Notes: generated by a model not told the origin, from the letters alone. A DNA stretch of 64,000 bases from Comamonas serinivorans (GCF_002158865.1 NZ_CP021455.1:2294001-2358000), one strand, 5' to 3'; counted from the stretch's first letter, positions 8,592-17,899 are shown. Program-made: numbers and translations.

Positions 8592-10304
8592 TCAGCCGAA
8601 CGTGAACGCGTAAGCGCGCGCACCCGGGTCGAGGAAGCGGATCTCCACCGTGCGGGCCTTGACCGCGCCGCCCTGGCGCACCAGCTGGTACAGGCGCGTG
8701 GCGTCGACGACGCCGTTGCCCTCGGCATCCACGTCGGTACCGTGGTCCGCGCCCGGTGGCTGGCCGTCCAGCGTCAGGCGAAAGCGCAGCGGGCCCGCCG
8801 CATCGCCCTTGCCCAGCACCAGGTTGGCGTCGCGCGCCTGGAAGCGCACCGCCAGGCGACCGCCGGCCTCTGCGCCTTCGACGTACTCGGGCCGCAGCGT
8901 CCAGGTACCGGCCAGCGACCAGCTGTTGGTCTGCAGCGCGGCCGGTTGGTAGGGTGCCGGCTGATCGGCCACGATGCGGCCGGCCACGCGCGGCGCGCTG
9001 CCCTTCTCGTAGCCCAGGTAGGTCTCGGGGCTGCGCAGCGTCGCGGCATCGGCGGCCAGGCCCGGGCCGCGCGTGTCGGGCTGCACCTCGGGCGCGGCGC
9101 TGTCAGCGGCCGGGCTGCCCGCTTCGCGCAGCAGCTCCTCGATCACGCGCTCGGAGGCCGCGTAGCCGCCCTCGCCGAACTGGTGATGCCGCACACGCCC
9201 CTGCGCATCGATGAAGTACAGCGCGGGCCAGTACTGGTTGCTGAAGTTGCGCCAGATGCGGTAGTCGTTGTCCTGCACCACGGGGTAGCCGATCTGCAGG
9301 TCGCGCAGCGCACGCTGCACGTGGCCGCTGTCCTTCTCGAACGCGAACTCGGGCGTGTGCACGCCCACCACGACCAGGCCGCGGTCGGCGTACTTCTGCG
9401 CCCAGGCCTTCACATAGGGCAGCGTGCGCAGGCAGTTCACGCAGGAGTAGGTCCAGAAGTTCACGAGCACGACCTTGCCGCGCAGTGCGGGGATGGACTG
9501 CGGGGCCCCGTTCAGCCACTGCGTGCCGCCGTCCAGATTGGCGCGCGTGGATTCGACAGGCAAGCGGCTGGGCTGGAGTTGCGCAGCTTCGGCATTCGGC
9601 AATACACGCTGCAGCAGCCCGGCCTCCAGGCTCGCCGCACCGGGCGCCGTGAACCGCGCCAGCAGGGCCGTGTCCAGGCCCGCCGCGACGGCTGCCACCG
9701 CGGCCAGCATGGCGGCACCTGCCACGCGGCCGGCCGCACCGGGCAGCAGCCGGGCCTTCAACGCCGCCAGCGGCCGGGCCCCCAGGCGCAACGCCAGGCC
9801 CAGCGCAACGGCCGCGCCGGCACCGTAGGACAGCAGCAGCCAGCTGGTGCTGGCGCCGGGACCCGCCAGCGCAGCCGTGGACAGGACCAGGCCCAGCACC
9901 GGACCGGCGCAAGGCGTCCAGACCAGGCCCGTGGCCAGGCCCAGCAGCAGGGAGCCGCGCCAGCTGCGGCCGTCCTGCGTGGCGGCCAGGCGCTCACCGG
10001 CCCGCACCAGCGGCGCGCTCCACCAGGCGGCCAGCCGTGGCCACAGCAGCGAGGCTGCGAACAGGGCCAGCGCCGCCAGCGCGATCCAGCGGCCCACGAG
10101 ATTCAGTTGCACGGCCCAGGCGCCTGCCACGGCGCCCAGCGAGGCGACGAGCGCGAAGCTGGTCGCCAGGCCGGCCAGCAAGGGCAGCTGGCCCTGCACG
10201 AAGGGCCGGTCGTGCCGCGCGAAGACGAAGGGCAGCACCGGCAGGATGCAGGGGCTCAGCACGGTCAGCATGCCGGCGACGAAGGCAAGGATGGCGAGGG
10301 ACAT
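8592..10304 (-). CDS. dipZ: DipZ-like cytochrome c biogenesis / thiol-disulfide protein
   Basis: Encodes 570 residues in three parts. Residues 1-230 are a CcdA-type membrane domain with the paired cysteines in LSPCILP and TPCAGPVLG, which carry electrons across the inner membrane. Residues about 265-390 are a periplasmic thioredoxin/TlpA domain with the redox motif YSCVNC and a PALYFID strand. Residues 420-570 are a C-terminal beta-rich DipZ domain. The protein passes reducing power from the cytoplasm to periplasmic thiols. It sits 24 bases downstream of the hydrolase gene on the same strand, in the block with the two-component system and Ohr. Confidence 0.9.
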   Translation of the reverse strand: MSLAILAFVAGMLTVLSPCILPVLPFVFARHDRPFVQGQLPLLAGLATSFALVASLGAVAGAWAVQLNLVGRWIALAALALFAASLLWPRLAAWWSAPLVRAGERLAATQDGRSWRGSLLLGLATGLVWTPCAGPVLGLVLSTAALAGPGASTSWLLLSYGAGAAVALGLALRLGARPLAALKARLLPGAAGRVAGAAMLAAVAAVAAGLDTALLARFTAPGAASLEAGLLQRVLPNAEAAQLQPSRLPVESTRANLDGGTQWLNGAPQSIPALRGKVVLVNFWTYSCVNCLRTLPYVKAWAQKYADRGLVVVGVHTPEFAFEKDSGHVQRALRDLQIGYPVVQDNDYRIWRNFSNQYWPALYFIDAQGRVRHHQFGEGGYAASERVIEELLREAGSPAADSAAPEVQPDTRGPGLAADAATLRSPETYLGYEKGSAPRVAGRIVADQPAPYQPAALQTNSWSLAGTWTLRPEYVEGAEAGGRLAVRFQARDANLVLGKGDAAGPLRFRLTLDGQPPGADHGTDVDAEGNGVVDATRLYQLVRQGGAVKARTVEIRFLDPGARAYAFTFG

Positions 10305-10328
10305 GGCAGCTCCAGGCGATGCGGTGGC

Positions 10329-11354
10329 TCAGAGCCGCGTGACGTCGATCACCGCCTGCGCGAACGCGGCCGGCGCCTCCTGCGGCAGGTTGTGGCCGAT
10401 GCCGCCATCGAGGTTGCGGTGCTGGTAACGACCGCTGAACTTCTTCGCATAGACGGCCGGGTCGGGATGCGGCGCGCCGTTGGCATCGCCCTCCATCGTG
10501 ATGGTGGGCACGGCAATGTTCGGGGCCAGGGCCAGCCGCTGCTCCAGCGCGTCGAAGCGCGATTCGCCCGCCACAAGGCCGATGCGCCAGCGGTAGTTGT
10601 GGACCACGATGGCCACGTGGTCGGGGTTGTCGAAGGACTGCGCGCTGCGCTGGTAGGTGGCCTCGTCGAAGCGCCACTGCGGCGAGGCCTGCTGCCAGAT
10701 GAAGCGGTTGAAGGCCACCGGGTTGGCGGCGTAGCCGTCGCGGCCGCGGTCGGTCGCGAAGTAGGACTGGTACCACCAGGCGAACTCGGCCGCCGGCGGC
10801 AGCGGCTTGGCGTTGGCCTGCGGGTTGCCGATCAGGTAGCCGCTGACGGACACCAGGCCGGCCACGCGCTCGGGCCAGACGGCGGCCAGGATGCAGGCCG
10901 TGCGCGCGCCCCAGTCGAAGGCGCCCAGCACGGCCTGGCGGATGCCCAGCGCGTCCATCAGCGCGACGATGTCCTGGGCCACGGCGCCCTGCTGGCCGTT
11001 GCGCGGCGTGGCGTCGGACAGGAAGCGCGTGCCGCCGTAGCCGCGCAGGGACGGCACGATCACGCGGTAGCCCGCCGCCGCCAGGCGCGGCGCCACGTCG
11101 ACGAAGGCGTGGATGTCGTAGGGCCAGCCGTGCAGCAGGATGGCGACCGGGCCGTCGGCCGGGCCGGCCTCGGCGTAGGCCACGCGCAGGTCGCCGGCAA
11201 CCATGGTCTTGAGCGGCGCGAAGCCCGTGGCGCCGCCTGCCGTGGCGGCCCGGACAGGCGCGGCCAGCAGGCTGGCGAAGGATGCGCTGGCGAGGGTCAG
11301 TGCGGCGCCGCCGAGGAACTGGCGGCGGCGGGGGGTGGTGTCTGCGGTGTGCAT
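10329..11354 (-). CDS. Tat-exported alpha/beta hydrolase, epoxide-hydrolase-like
   Basis: Encodes 341 residues. A twin-arginine signal peptide (RRRQFLGG then a hydrophobic run to AAPVRA) sends it to the periplasm folded. The hydrolase core shows the oxyanion motif LLHGWPYD, SLRGYGGT, the nucleophile elbow GAFDWGAR (aspartate nucleophile, as in epoxide hydrolases and haloalkane dehalogenases) and the catalytic histidine in GGIGHNLPQE. The start at 11354 is chosen because GAAAGG precedes it and the twin arginines follow. Substrate unknown; its place beside redox genes suggests a role in handling oxidised organic compounds. Confidence 0.88.
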   Translation of the reverse strand: MHTADTTPRRRQFLGGAALTLASASFASLLAAPVRAATAGGATGFAPLKTMVAGDLRVAYAEAGPADGPVAILLHGWPYDIHAFVDVAPRLAAAGYRVIVPSLRGYGGTRFLSDATPRNGQQGAVAQDIVALMDALGIRQAVLGAFDWGARTACILAAVWPERVAGLVSVSGYLIGNPQANAKPLPPAAEFAWWYQSYFATDRGRDGYAANPVAFNRFIWQQASPQWRFDEATYQRSAQSFDNPDHVAIVVHNYRWRIGLVAGESRFDALEQRLALAPNIAVPTITMEGDANGAPHPDPAVYAKKFSGRYQHRNLDGGIGHNLPQEAPAAFAQAVIDVTRL

Positions 11355-11575
11355 GGCAAGCCTTTCGGTTGGTTGGGACGTTGCCGGCGCGCTGTGCGCC
11401 GGCTGGCCTCCAGTACACCGCCGCGGTGTATGTGGCATGTGTCATGGACACCCTGGAAATGCATGTCCATGTCGCCGAACGCGGGCCGGATACAGAGCCA
11501 TACAAAGTGGCCCCCAAACGACGCCGCCACCTCGAAGGTGGCGGCGCGTTGCAGGCGAAGGAGAAGGGATGGCGC

Positions 11576-11707
11576 TCAGCCGCCACGCCGCCGCGCTGGC
11601 GGCGCGGAATTCGCCGACGGCACGGCGCAGGGCCGTCCGGCGGACTGGGTGACTTCGGAGGCCAGCCCGCCGAACAGGAAGAACAAGGAGAACAGCAGCT
11701 TGCGCAT
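11576..11707 (-). CDS. possible 43-residue secreted peptide
   Basis: A short frame starts eight bases after the response-regulator stop. It opens with MRKLLFSLFFLFGG, a good signal-peptide start, then a basic, proline-rich end. I do not recognise it. The position directly behind the regulator and the signal-like start argue for a real gene; its size and plain composition argue against. Confidence 0.35.
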   Translation of the reverse strand: MRKLLFSLFFLFGGLASEVTQSAGRPCAVPSANSAPPARRRGG

Positions 11708-11715
11708 GGCGGCCC

Positions 11716-12465
11716 CTACGCGTCCTGCGCCTCGACCTGCACCGCGAACACATAGCCCTCGCTGCGCACGGTCTTGATGTAGCGCGGCTCGCGCGCGTCG
11801 TCGCCCAGGCACTTGCGCAGACGGCTGACCATGAGGTCGATCGAGCGCTCGAACAGCTCGGCCTCGCGGCCCTGCGTGATCAAGAGGATCTGGTCGCGCG
11901 TGAGCACCTTCTGCGCGTGGTCCACCAGCACGCGCAAGAGCCGGTACTCCGCACCGCTCAGCGAGACCACCGTGCCCTCGCGGTCCAGCAGCACGCGCTC
12001 CACCGTGTCCAGCCGCCAGTCGCCGAAGGCCAGGAAGCGCGCCTCGTCGGTGCTGCGCAGGTTGGGCGGCAGCATGCGCGTGCGCCGCAGCACCGACTTC
12101 ACGCGGGCCAGCAGCTCGCGCGCGGCGAAGGGCTTGGCGAGGTAGTCGTCGGCGCCCATCTCCAGGCCCAGCACGCGGTCGGCCTCGTCGCCGCGTGCGG
12201 TGAGCATGATGATGGGCAATGACTTGTGCTTGCCGGCGCGCAGGTCGCGGCACAGCGTGAGCCCGTCCTCGCCGGGCAGCATGAGGTCCAGGATGACGAG
12301 GTCGAAGGGCCCCGCGGTCTCCAGCGCCTGGCGCATGTGCCGGCCCGTGGGCACGGTGGTCACGCGCAGGCCGTTTTTCTGCAGGTAGGCGCTGACCAGG
12401 TCGCGGATCTCGCGGTCGTCGTCGACCAGCAGCAGGTGGTCGGCGGCAGGCGTGGTGGTGTTCAT
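11716..12465 (-). CDS. OmpR-family response regulator
   Basis: Encodes 249 residues: a receiver domain (acidic pocket VDDD at residues 14-17, phosphorylated Asp in LVILDLMLPG at about residue 60, Thr in LTARG, Lys in LAKPF) and a winged-helix DNA-binding domain (LDREGTVVSLSGAEYRLL, ending in RSEGYVF). Its ATG overlaps the stop of the kinase gene in ATGA, so the pair is co-translated. Translation could begin earlier in frame, but the ATG at 12465 begins the family. It probably controls the dipZ-hydrolase-ohr block. Confidence 0.93.
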   Translation of the reverse strand: MNTTTPAADHLLLVDDDREIRDLVSAYLQKNGLRVTTVPTGRHMRQALETAGPFDLVILDLMLPGEDGLTLCRDLRAGKHKSLPIIMLTARGDEADRVLGLEMGADDYLAKPFAARELLARVKSVLRRTRMLPPNLRSTDEARFLAFGDWRLDTVERVLLDREGTVVSLSGAEYRLLRVLVDHAQKVLTRDQILLITQGREAELFERSIDLMVSRLRKCLGDDAREPRYIKTVRSEGYVFAVQVEAQDA

Positions 12466-13787
12466 CGGGTGCTCTCGGTCGTGGAAGTCGGCAGGCACAG
12501 GCTGGCAGAGAGCCCGCCGCCGGGCCGGTTGCGCAGGGCCAGCGCACCGCCCAGCGACAGCGCCAGCTGGTGTGCGATGGCCAGGCCCAGGCCGGTGCCG
12601 CCGGTCTCGCGGTTGCGCGAGCCCTCCAGGCGGTAGAAGGGTTGCAGCACGGCGGCCAGCTGGTCCTCAGGGATGCCGGGGCCCGCGTCGCAGACCTCGA
12701 CCCGCACGGCGCCGTCTTCCAGCCGGACACCCACCTCGGCGCGCTCGCCGTACTTGAGCGCGTTGTCGACGAGGTTGGTCAGGATGCGGCGCAGCGCCTG
12801 CGGCCGCGTGGCGAGGGCGATGCCGGCCTCGCCCGTGAGCGTGACCGGGCGGCCGGTGTCGGCATAGTCGTTGACGAGGCTGCGCAGCAGCGCGTCCAGG
12901 TCGAGCCGGCGCAGCGGTTCCTCGATGCCCTGCAGTGTTTTCGCGTAACCCACGCCCTCCTGCACCAGCGTGCGCATGGCCTCGAGGTCGGCGCGGAATT
13001 TGTCGGCATCGGGCAGCTCGTCGGCCAGGTCCACGCGCAGGCGCATGCGCGTGATCGGCGTCTGCAGGTCGTGCGAGATGGCGGCCAGGATCTGCATGCG
13101 CTCCTGCACGGTGCCGGCGATGCGCCGCTGCATGGCGTTGAAGGCGCGCGCGGCCTGCGCCACCTCGGCGGGGCCGCCCTCGGCCACCGGCGACGGCCGC
13201 AGGTCGGGGCCGAGCCGGTCGGCCGCCTGCGCGAGCCGCGCCAGCGGGCGCGTGACCAGCCGCATGCCGGCCCAGGCGCACAGCGCCAGCACCAGCAGCT
13301 GCGCGAGCAGCAGCCAGGTCACCCAGTCCGCCACCGGCATGGGCATGCGGCGCGCCAGCACGTAGAGCATGGAGCCGTCGCTGAGCCGCAGCTGCATGCG
13401 CACGGCATCGGACTGGCCGATCTGTCCGATCGCCAGCACCGGGAACGGCTGCAGCGCCTGCGCCACCACCTCGGCGAAGCGGGCCAGCGCGGGCGCCGTG
13501 GGCGGCGGCGTGTCGACCGCGCCTTCCAGCGCGAAGCTGTAGTTGGGCCGCTCCAGGCGCGGGAACCAGGCGGCCCGCTCGTCGGCGGGCAAGCGGTCCA
13601 GCATGGCGACGGAACTCGCGATGTCGCGCTCCACGCCACTGAGCATGAGGTTCATGAGCGTCTGCCCGCGCTCGTGGCGGATCGCGGCATAGGTCAGCAG
13701 CTGGGCCAGCGCCATGCCCAGCACCACCAGCAGCGTCACGCGCGCCAGCAGCGTGGCCGGCCAGAGCCGTCGCAGGAAAGCGCGCAT
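12462..13787 (-). CDS. membrane histidine kinase (HAMP, HisKA, HATPase)
   Basis: Encodes 441 residues. Two membrane segments (about 10-30 and 175-195) flank a periplasmic sensor of about 140 residues. A HAMP linker follows, then the H-box ISHDLQTPITRM with the phospho-accepting His, the N-box NLVDNALKYGE, the G1 motif DAGPGIPED and the G2 motif GGTGLGLAI. It autophosphorylates and passes phosphate to the adjacent OmpR-type regulator. The HDLQTP box is the common variant of HELRTP. Start at 13787, just before the first membrane helix; the frame runs on upstream over the ohr gene without coding sense. Confidence 0.92.
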   Translation of the reverse strand: MRAFLRRLWPATLLARVTLLVVLGMALAQLLTYAAIRHERGQTLMNLMLSGVERDIASSVAMLDRLPADERAAWFPRLERPNYSFALEGAVDTPPPTAPALARFAEVVAQALQPFPVLAIGQIGQSDAVRMQLRLSDGSMLYVLARRMPMPVADWVTWLLLAQLLVLALCAWAGMRLVTRPLARLAQAADRLGPDLRPSPVAEGGPAEVAQAARAFNAMQRRIAGTVQERMQILAAISHDLQTPITRMRLRVDLADELPDADKFRADLEAMRTLVQEGVGYAKTLQGIEEPLRRLDLDALLRSLVNDYADTGRPVTLTGEAGIALATRPQALRRILTNLVDNALKYGERAEVGVRLEDGAVRVEVCDAGPGIPEDQLAAVLQPFYRLEGSRNRETGGTGLGLAIAHQLALSLGGALALRNRPGGGLSASLCLPTSTTESTR

Positions 13788-13797
13788 CTGCAACGCG

Positions 13798-14217
13798 TCA
13801 GGCGACCGACAGGGCGACGGCGATGTTGCCGCGCGTGGCCTTGGAATACGGGCACAGCTGGTGCGCGGCCTCGACGATGGCCAGCGCGGTGTCCCGCGGC
13901 ACGCCGGGCACGTGGACCTTGAGCCGTGCCGCCAGCTTGAAGCCCTCGTGCCCTTCGACCAGGTCGACCTCGGCATCGACGGCCAGCTCGGCGGGCAAGC
14001 GCAGGCCCTGGACCTGGGCCGCACGAGCCATCGCACCCATGAAGCAGGCCGACCAGCCGGCCGCGAACAGCTGCTCGGGGTTGGTGCCGGTGCCCGTGGT
14101 GCCGAAACGCGTGAGCGTGATGTCCAGGCGGCCGTCGTCGCTGCGCGCGGCGCCGCTGCGCCCGCCCGTGGTGTGGGTGCGGCCGGTGTAGAGAACCTTG
14201 TCTGGGGTGGTGGTCAT
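13798..14217 (-). CDS. ohr: organic hydroperoxide resistance protein (Ohr/OsmC)
   Basis: Encodes 139 residues, the normal Ohr length. Ohr is a cytoplasmic thiol peroxidase that reduces organic hydroperoxides with two cysteines: here in WSACFMGAM (peroxidatic) and HQLCPYSKATRGNI (resolving). The N-terminal VLYTGRTHTTGGR is typical. A frame extends upstream, but AAGGA lies eight bases before the ATG at 14217, which gives the family start. It is the first gene of the block ohr, kinase, regulator, hydrolase, dipZ on the minus strand. Confidence 0.95.
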   Translation of the reverse strand: MTTTPDKVLYTGRTHTTGGRSGAARSDDGRLDITLTRFGTTGTGTNPEQLFAAGWSACFMGAMARAAQVQGLRLPAELAVDAEVDLVEGHEGFKLAARLKVHVPGVPRDTALAIVEAAHQLCPYSKATRGNIAVALSVA

Positions 14218-14362
14218 GGTGTGCATCCTTCGGAGGGTCTTGTCGAAATGACGGCGCGATTGTTCAAGGGCGCGGCGTTCTGTCCGAGGGGTTTTCTGAC
14301 CGCATGTAGCGGCCAGGGCTGCGGGTACAAAACCATACAAGAATCTGGGTGCCAGCTTGTGG

Positions 14363-14880
14363 CCTGCTCACGCAGCTCGTGGGCCAGGGCCACCAGCGCC
14401 CGCAGCGCTGCAGGCACATGACGGTGGCCCGCGTAGTCAGGCTGAGCCCCGGCAGTTGCGGCGCACAGCTGTCCAGCACGGTCTGCAGGGGTGCCCCTGG
14501 CGATGTCATCGGCCACATACCACCGAGCCAATTGCGCCAAGCCCGTGCCGCTGCGCGCGGCCTCTCGCATGAGCAAGGGCGCATCGCAGACCAGGGGGCC
14601 CGGCACATCCATCTCTACCGACCGGCCTTTGACACGCAAGGGCCAGGACGACGGTGCGCCGCTGGGCAGATGAGTCTGGATGCAGCGATGGCGCAGCAGA
14701 TTCACCGCCGTCCGCGGCGGGGCGCACTGCGCCAGATAGTCGGGGGAGCCGACGATGACCAGCGGCACCTCCTGCGTCAACGGCACACGCACCATGTCCT
14801 TGGGGACCAGGTGACTGGGCCGCAGGCCGGCACCACCTCGGGATAGCGCCGCGCGAACGTGCCCAGCAAGGGGGTGTGGC
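14363..14880 (-). pseudogene. wrecked LysR-family regulator, C-terminal part
   Basis: The minus strand carries pieces of a LysR effector-binding domain: FARRYPEVV near 14860, then PLVIVGSPDYLAQ, LRVKGRSVEMDVPG, GTGLAQLARWYVADDIARG, then VLDSCAPQLPGLSL in another frame, and YAGHRHVPAALRALVALAHELRE back in the first. The N-terminal helix-turn-helix is absent, there is an internal deletion after FARRYPEVV and at least two frameshifts. The gene would have faced the aldehyde dehydrogenase remnant next door. Confidence 0.75.
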
Positions 14881-14959
14881 TCATCAGGGCCGTACCCAGC
14901 CCGTCTCTCTGCGGTCGTTCACCAGTGCTTCTGCCGCCTCGATCTGCTGCACGGCAGGG

Positions 14960-15467
14960 CCGATCTGGGCCACGAACAAACCCTGCGAGTTGATCCCCTG
15001 GCAGACCGACGTGACAGCGCAAGCTTTGCACGCGGCCGGCTTGCCGGCGGAGGTCTTCAACATCCTGTTGGGCCTTGGCGACGAGCAAGGCGCGACGCTG
15101 ATCGCTGGCGGCGACACGGGGTCACTTCGTGCGCCCCACGGTTTTCGCCCAAGTGCGCAACGACATGGACATCGCGCGCGAGGAAATCTTTGGTCCCGTG
15201 CTTTCCACCCTCTCGTACACCGACGACGACGCCATCGCCCAGGCCAACGAATCGGCCTATGGCCTGCAGGCCTACGTATTCTCACCTGACGCTGCCCGCA
15301 GCCGATCTGTGGTGCAGCAGCTTCAGGCCGGGACCGTGCTCATCAACCGGACCGTGACCGATCCGCTGGCGCCCTTCGGCGGCCTCAAACTGTCCGGCCT
15401 CGGCCGTGAGAATGGCATCTTCGGCCTGGAGTCCTTCCTGGAGCCCCAAGCCATCATCGCGGGATGA
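14960..15467 (+). pseudogene. wrecked aldehyde dehydrogenase
   Basis: The plus strand encodes NKPCELIP, then LHAAGLPAEVFNILLG, jumps directly to DEQGATLIAGG, and after a frameshift near 15119 continues HFVRPTVFAQVRNDMDIAREE, IFGPVLS, and GLGREN to a proper stop at 15467. In aldehyde dehydrogenases the region between the second and third piece holds the catalytic glutamate and cysteine, which are therefore deleted. The product cannot be active. Confidence 0.85.
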
Positions 15468-15670
15468 TGCTCCTGTCGGCCAGGCCCGATGCCGGGCGAG
15501 CACGGCTCAGGATGACCGCACCGAGCCCGGAGACACCCCCGGCCTGCGTCAAGGCGTCACGCCCTCCTGTCCCTGATCGGCACCAGCCACCGAGCCGGTA
15601 GCCTTGCTCGCAGGCTCCCATGGAGCGGGCCGGTTGGCGCATGTTGAATGGAGGCATGAAATTGCTTGGA

Positions 15671-15690
15671 TACTGTATAAAATAACAGTA
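15671..15690. promoter_or_regulatory. LexA (SOS) box
   Basis: The sequence TACTGTATAAAATAACAGTA contains CTGT-N8-ACAG with an AT-only centre and flanking TA on both sides, a textbook LexA operator of the proteobacterial type. It ends 34 bases before the preferred start of the radical SAM gene, so it would overlap or adjoin that promoter. Nothing else nearby has a start in range. Confidence 0.85.
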
Positions 15691-15724
15691 AAATATGGCC
15701 TCGCAGTCACCCACGGAGGCGAGC

Positions 15725-17167
15725 ATGGCGATATCGCCACCCCACACCAGCGAGACCATCCCACGGGCCGGTGGCCGCCAGCCGCTGCCCAACGAAATTG
15801 CCTGGCGGCGTGAGCCCGAGCACGGGGACCAGCATGCGCACGGTGGTACGGCGACCGGACGTGGCGGGCGGCGCGAAGCGGCGGGGCCGCCTCTCAAAGG
15901 CCGGGGGGCCGTGGGCAACGTGGTGCACCGGTTTGCCCAGACCCGCACCGAGGCCGTCGACGATGGCTGGGCCCCCCTGGCCTGGCTGCCGAGCGCACCG
16001 CAGGCCGGCGTGGTGGACGGTGAGGACGGTCCGGCGGGCGGCCCGGACCCCGACATCGTCCAGGGCGGCGACCTGAACGAGAGGCTTTCGGACGAAGGCG
16101 CCATGGCCGTGGCGGACGCGGATGCCGACCTCTGGGGGCCGGCCGTGAGCTGGCGCACCGAGGTGACGGCCGAATGGGCCAAGAGCGTCATCACGCGCAA
16201 CCGCTCGCCCGACCTGCCGTTTGACCAGAGCCTGAACCCGTACCGCGGGTGCGAGCACGGCTGCATCTACTGCTTTGCGCGCCCCACCCACAGCTACCTG
16301 GGCCTGTCACCGGGGCTGGATTTCGAACGCCGCATCGTCGCCAAGACCAACGTGGCCGAGTGCCTGGCGCGCGAGCTGGACTCGCCGCGGTATCGGCCCA
16401 GGCCCTTGGTCATTGGCACGGTGACCGATGCCTACCAGCCCATTGAGCGCGAGCTGGGCCTGACGCGGCGCGTGCTCGAGGGGCTGGTCGCCCGGCGGCA
16501 CCCGTTTTCCATCATCACCAAGGGCGCCGCCGTCGAGCGCGACCTGGACCTCATCGCCCCCATGGCGGCGCAGGGCCTGGCCTCCGTCTACGTGACCGTC
16601 ACCAGCCTCGATGGCGCGCTGATCCGCAAGCTGGAGCCGCGCGCGGCGTCGCCCGCGCGGCGGCTGCGCACCATCCGCACCCTGGCGGCGGCTGGTGTGC
16701 CGGTCGGGGTCAGCGTGGCGCCGCAGATTCCTTTTCTGAACGACGACATGGAGCAGGTGCTGGCCGCTGCCCGCGAGGCCGGGGCCGGTAGCGCCTTCTA
16801 CACCGTGCTGCGCCTGCCGTGGGAGTTGGTGGACGTGTTCCAGGACTGGCTGCACGCGCATTTCCCGGACCGCGCGGCCCGCGTGATGGCGCGCGTGCAA
16901 GACCTGCGCGGCGGCCGCCTGAACGACGCGCGCTTTGGCAGCCGCATGCAGGGCCAGGGCCTGTGGGCTGACCTGCTGGCCCAGCGCTTTGCGCGGGCCT
17001 GCCGACAACTCGGTCTGAACCAGCGCGCGCAAGAGGACGACATGCGGCTGACCGCCTGGCCGGCACGCGGGGTGTTCACGCCGCGGGGGGAGGGCGATGT
17101 ACCGCGCGAAGTCCCGTCGCCCCGCCCAGCGCAGCCGCCGCAGCCCCGGCAGGGCAGCCTGTTTTGA
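15725..17167 (+). CDS. PA0069-type radical SAM protein, spore-photoproduct-lyase-like
   Basis: Encodes 480 residues. The radical SAM cluster motif is CEHGCIYC (C-x3-C-x2-C) in NPYRGCEHGCIYCFARPTHS, followed by the SplB-like GLDFERRIVAKTN and VTDAYQPIERE. Relatives repair UV photoproducts in spores (SplB); the PA0069 group in proteobacteria is uncharacterised but SplB-like. The first 130 residues are low complexity. An upstream in-frame ATG at 15695 abuts the LexA box; the ATG at 15725 follows GGAGG by about six bases and is preferred. LexA control fits a DNA-repair role. Confidence 0.85.
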   Translation: MAISPPHTSETIPRAGGRQPLPNEIAWRREPEHGDQHAHGGTATGRGGRREAAGPPLKGRGAVGNVVHRFAQTRTEAVDDGWAPLAWLPSAPQAGVVDGEDGPAGGPDPDIVQGGDLNERLSDEGAMAVADADADLWGPAVSWRTEVTAEWAKSVITRNRSPDLPFDQSLNPYRGCEHGCIYCFARPTHSYLGLSPGLDFERRIVAKTNVAECLARELDSPRYRPRPLVIGTVTDAYQPIERELGLTRRVLEGLVARRHPFSIITKGAAVERDLDLIAPMAAQGLASVYVTVTSLDGALIRKLEPRAASPARRLRTIRTLAAAGVPVGVSVAPQIPFLNDDMEQVLAAAREAGAGSAFYTVLRLPWELVDVFQDWLHAHFPDRAARVMARVQDLRGGRLNDARFGSRMQGQGLWADLLAQRFARACRQLGLNQRAQEDDMRLTAWPARGVFTPRGEGDVPREVPSPRPAQPPQPRQGSLF

Positions 17168-17899
17168 TGCCCCCGGCGTCAGGTAACGCGTTTCGGGGCA
17201 TTGCGAATCCAGGGCAGCAAGGCGTGCGGCGGTCATCGTCCCGGGCCAAGTGCCATGTGGCGATCGACGTGCGCCGGAACGCCGAAGGGGGCCGGTCACG
17301 GTGCTGGTGGCCAGGTCAAGCCCTGGCGGATTCGCGCCTGCTGGGCATCACGCTGGCAGATGGCGCGGGCGTTGGCTTGAAAAGACGGCATGCATTTGGC
17401 CGTTCGCAGACCAGCGTCAGGCGCTTTGCCCCCAGCCGGTCACATCGCCGAGGGTGAGGTTGGCGATGCACATCCAGGCCGTGCTGGAGCGTGGGCTCCC
17501 CGGAAGGTTTGTGCTGCGAGGACGGCAGACTTGGCGCGGTTGTGTGGCCGGGTGCTGGCCATCCATGGGTCTGAAGGGCTGCGAGCAGCCACAGCCGCAG
17601 CACATGCCTTTAAGAGAATGCAGCGTCGAGTCGGCGCGGCACGTCATGGGCGGGGCTGATTCGAGTCGGCTTCAGGCCGCCCAGGTGACGGCGCCTGCAC
17701 GATTCGGGGCCGAGGGGGTTGACAGCTTCGCTAAGATTTCACGGTGAACAGGGCTCACGGCGACATGCGCGATCCAGCGCGGCCGAAGGCCCTTTTTTTG
17801 CGGTGTCTCGACGCGGCGCAGGCGATGGCCTGCTGGCCGGGCACCTGACGCGGCGGGACCACAGCCCGACGCGCAACCTCTTGAAGGCTGGAGCGAGTG
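17168..17899. other. long intergenic stretch, mostly featureless
   Basis: About 730 bases between the radical SAM gene and the ZIP gene. I find no protein family on either strand, no RNA gene and no dyad element. A TTGACA at 17719 has no matching -10 at proper distance. A small hairpin with T-run (17781-17799) is listed apart. It may be decayed coding DNA. Confidence 0.4.
17781..17799 (+). terminator. small hairpin with T-run
   Basis: GGCC-GAA-GGCC followed by C and seven T's. It has the form of a short intrinsic terminator on the plus strand, but no plus-strand gene ends nearby (the last stop is 17167), so it may instead act as an attenuator in front of the ZIP gene at 17900 or be chance. 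Confidence 0.35.

Noticed and set aside
8409..11777. A 1122-residue plus-strand open frame
   Set aside because: It is antisense to dipZ and the hydrolase gene and shows no protein features except His/Gln/Gly-rich text typical of antisense GC-rich DNA.
15628..15673. A further dyad copy ending in GGATAC at the LexA box
   Set aside because: The right end fits, but counting back 46 bases gives no left box and the inner boxes are absent. The GATACTGT is explained by the LexA operator.
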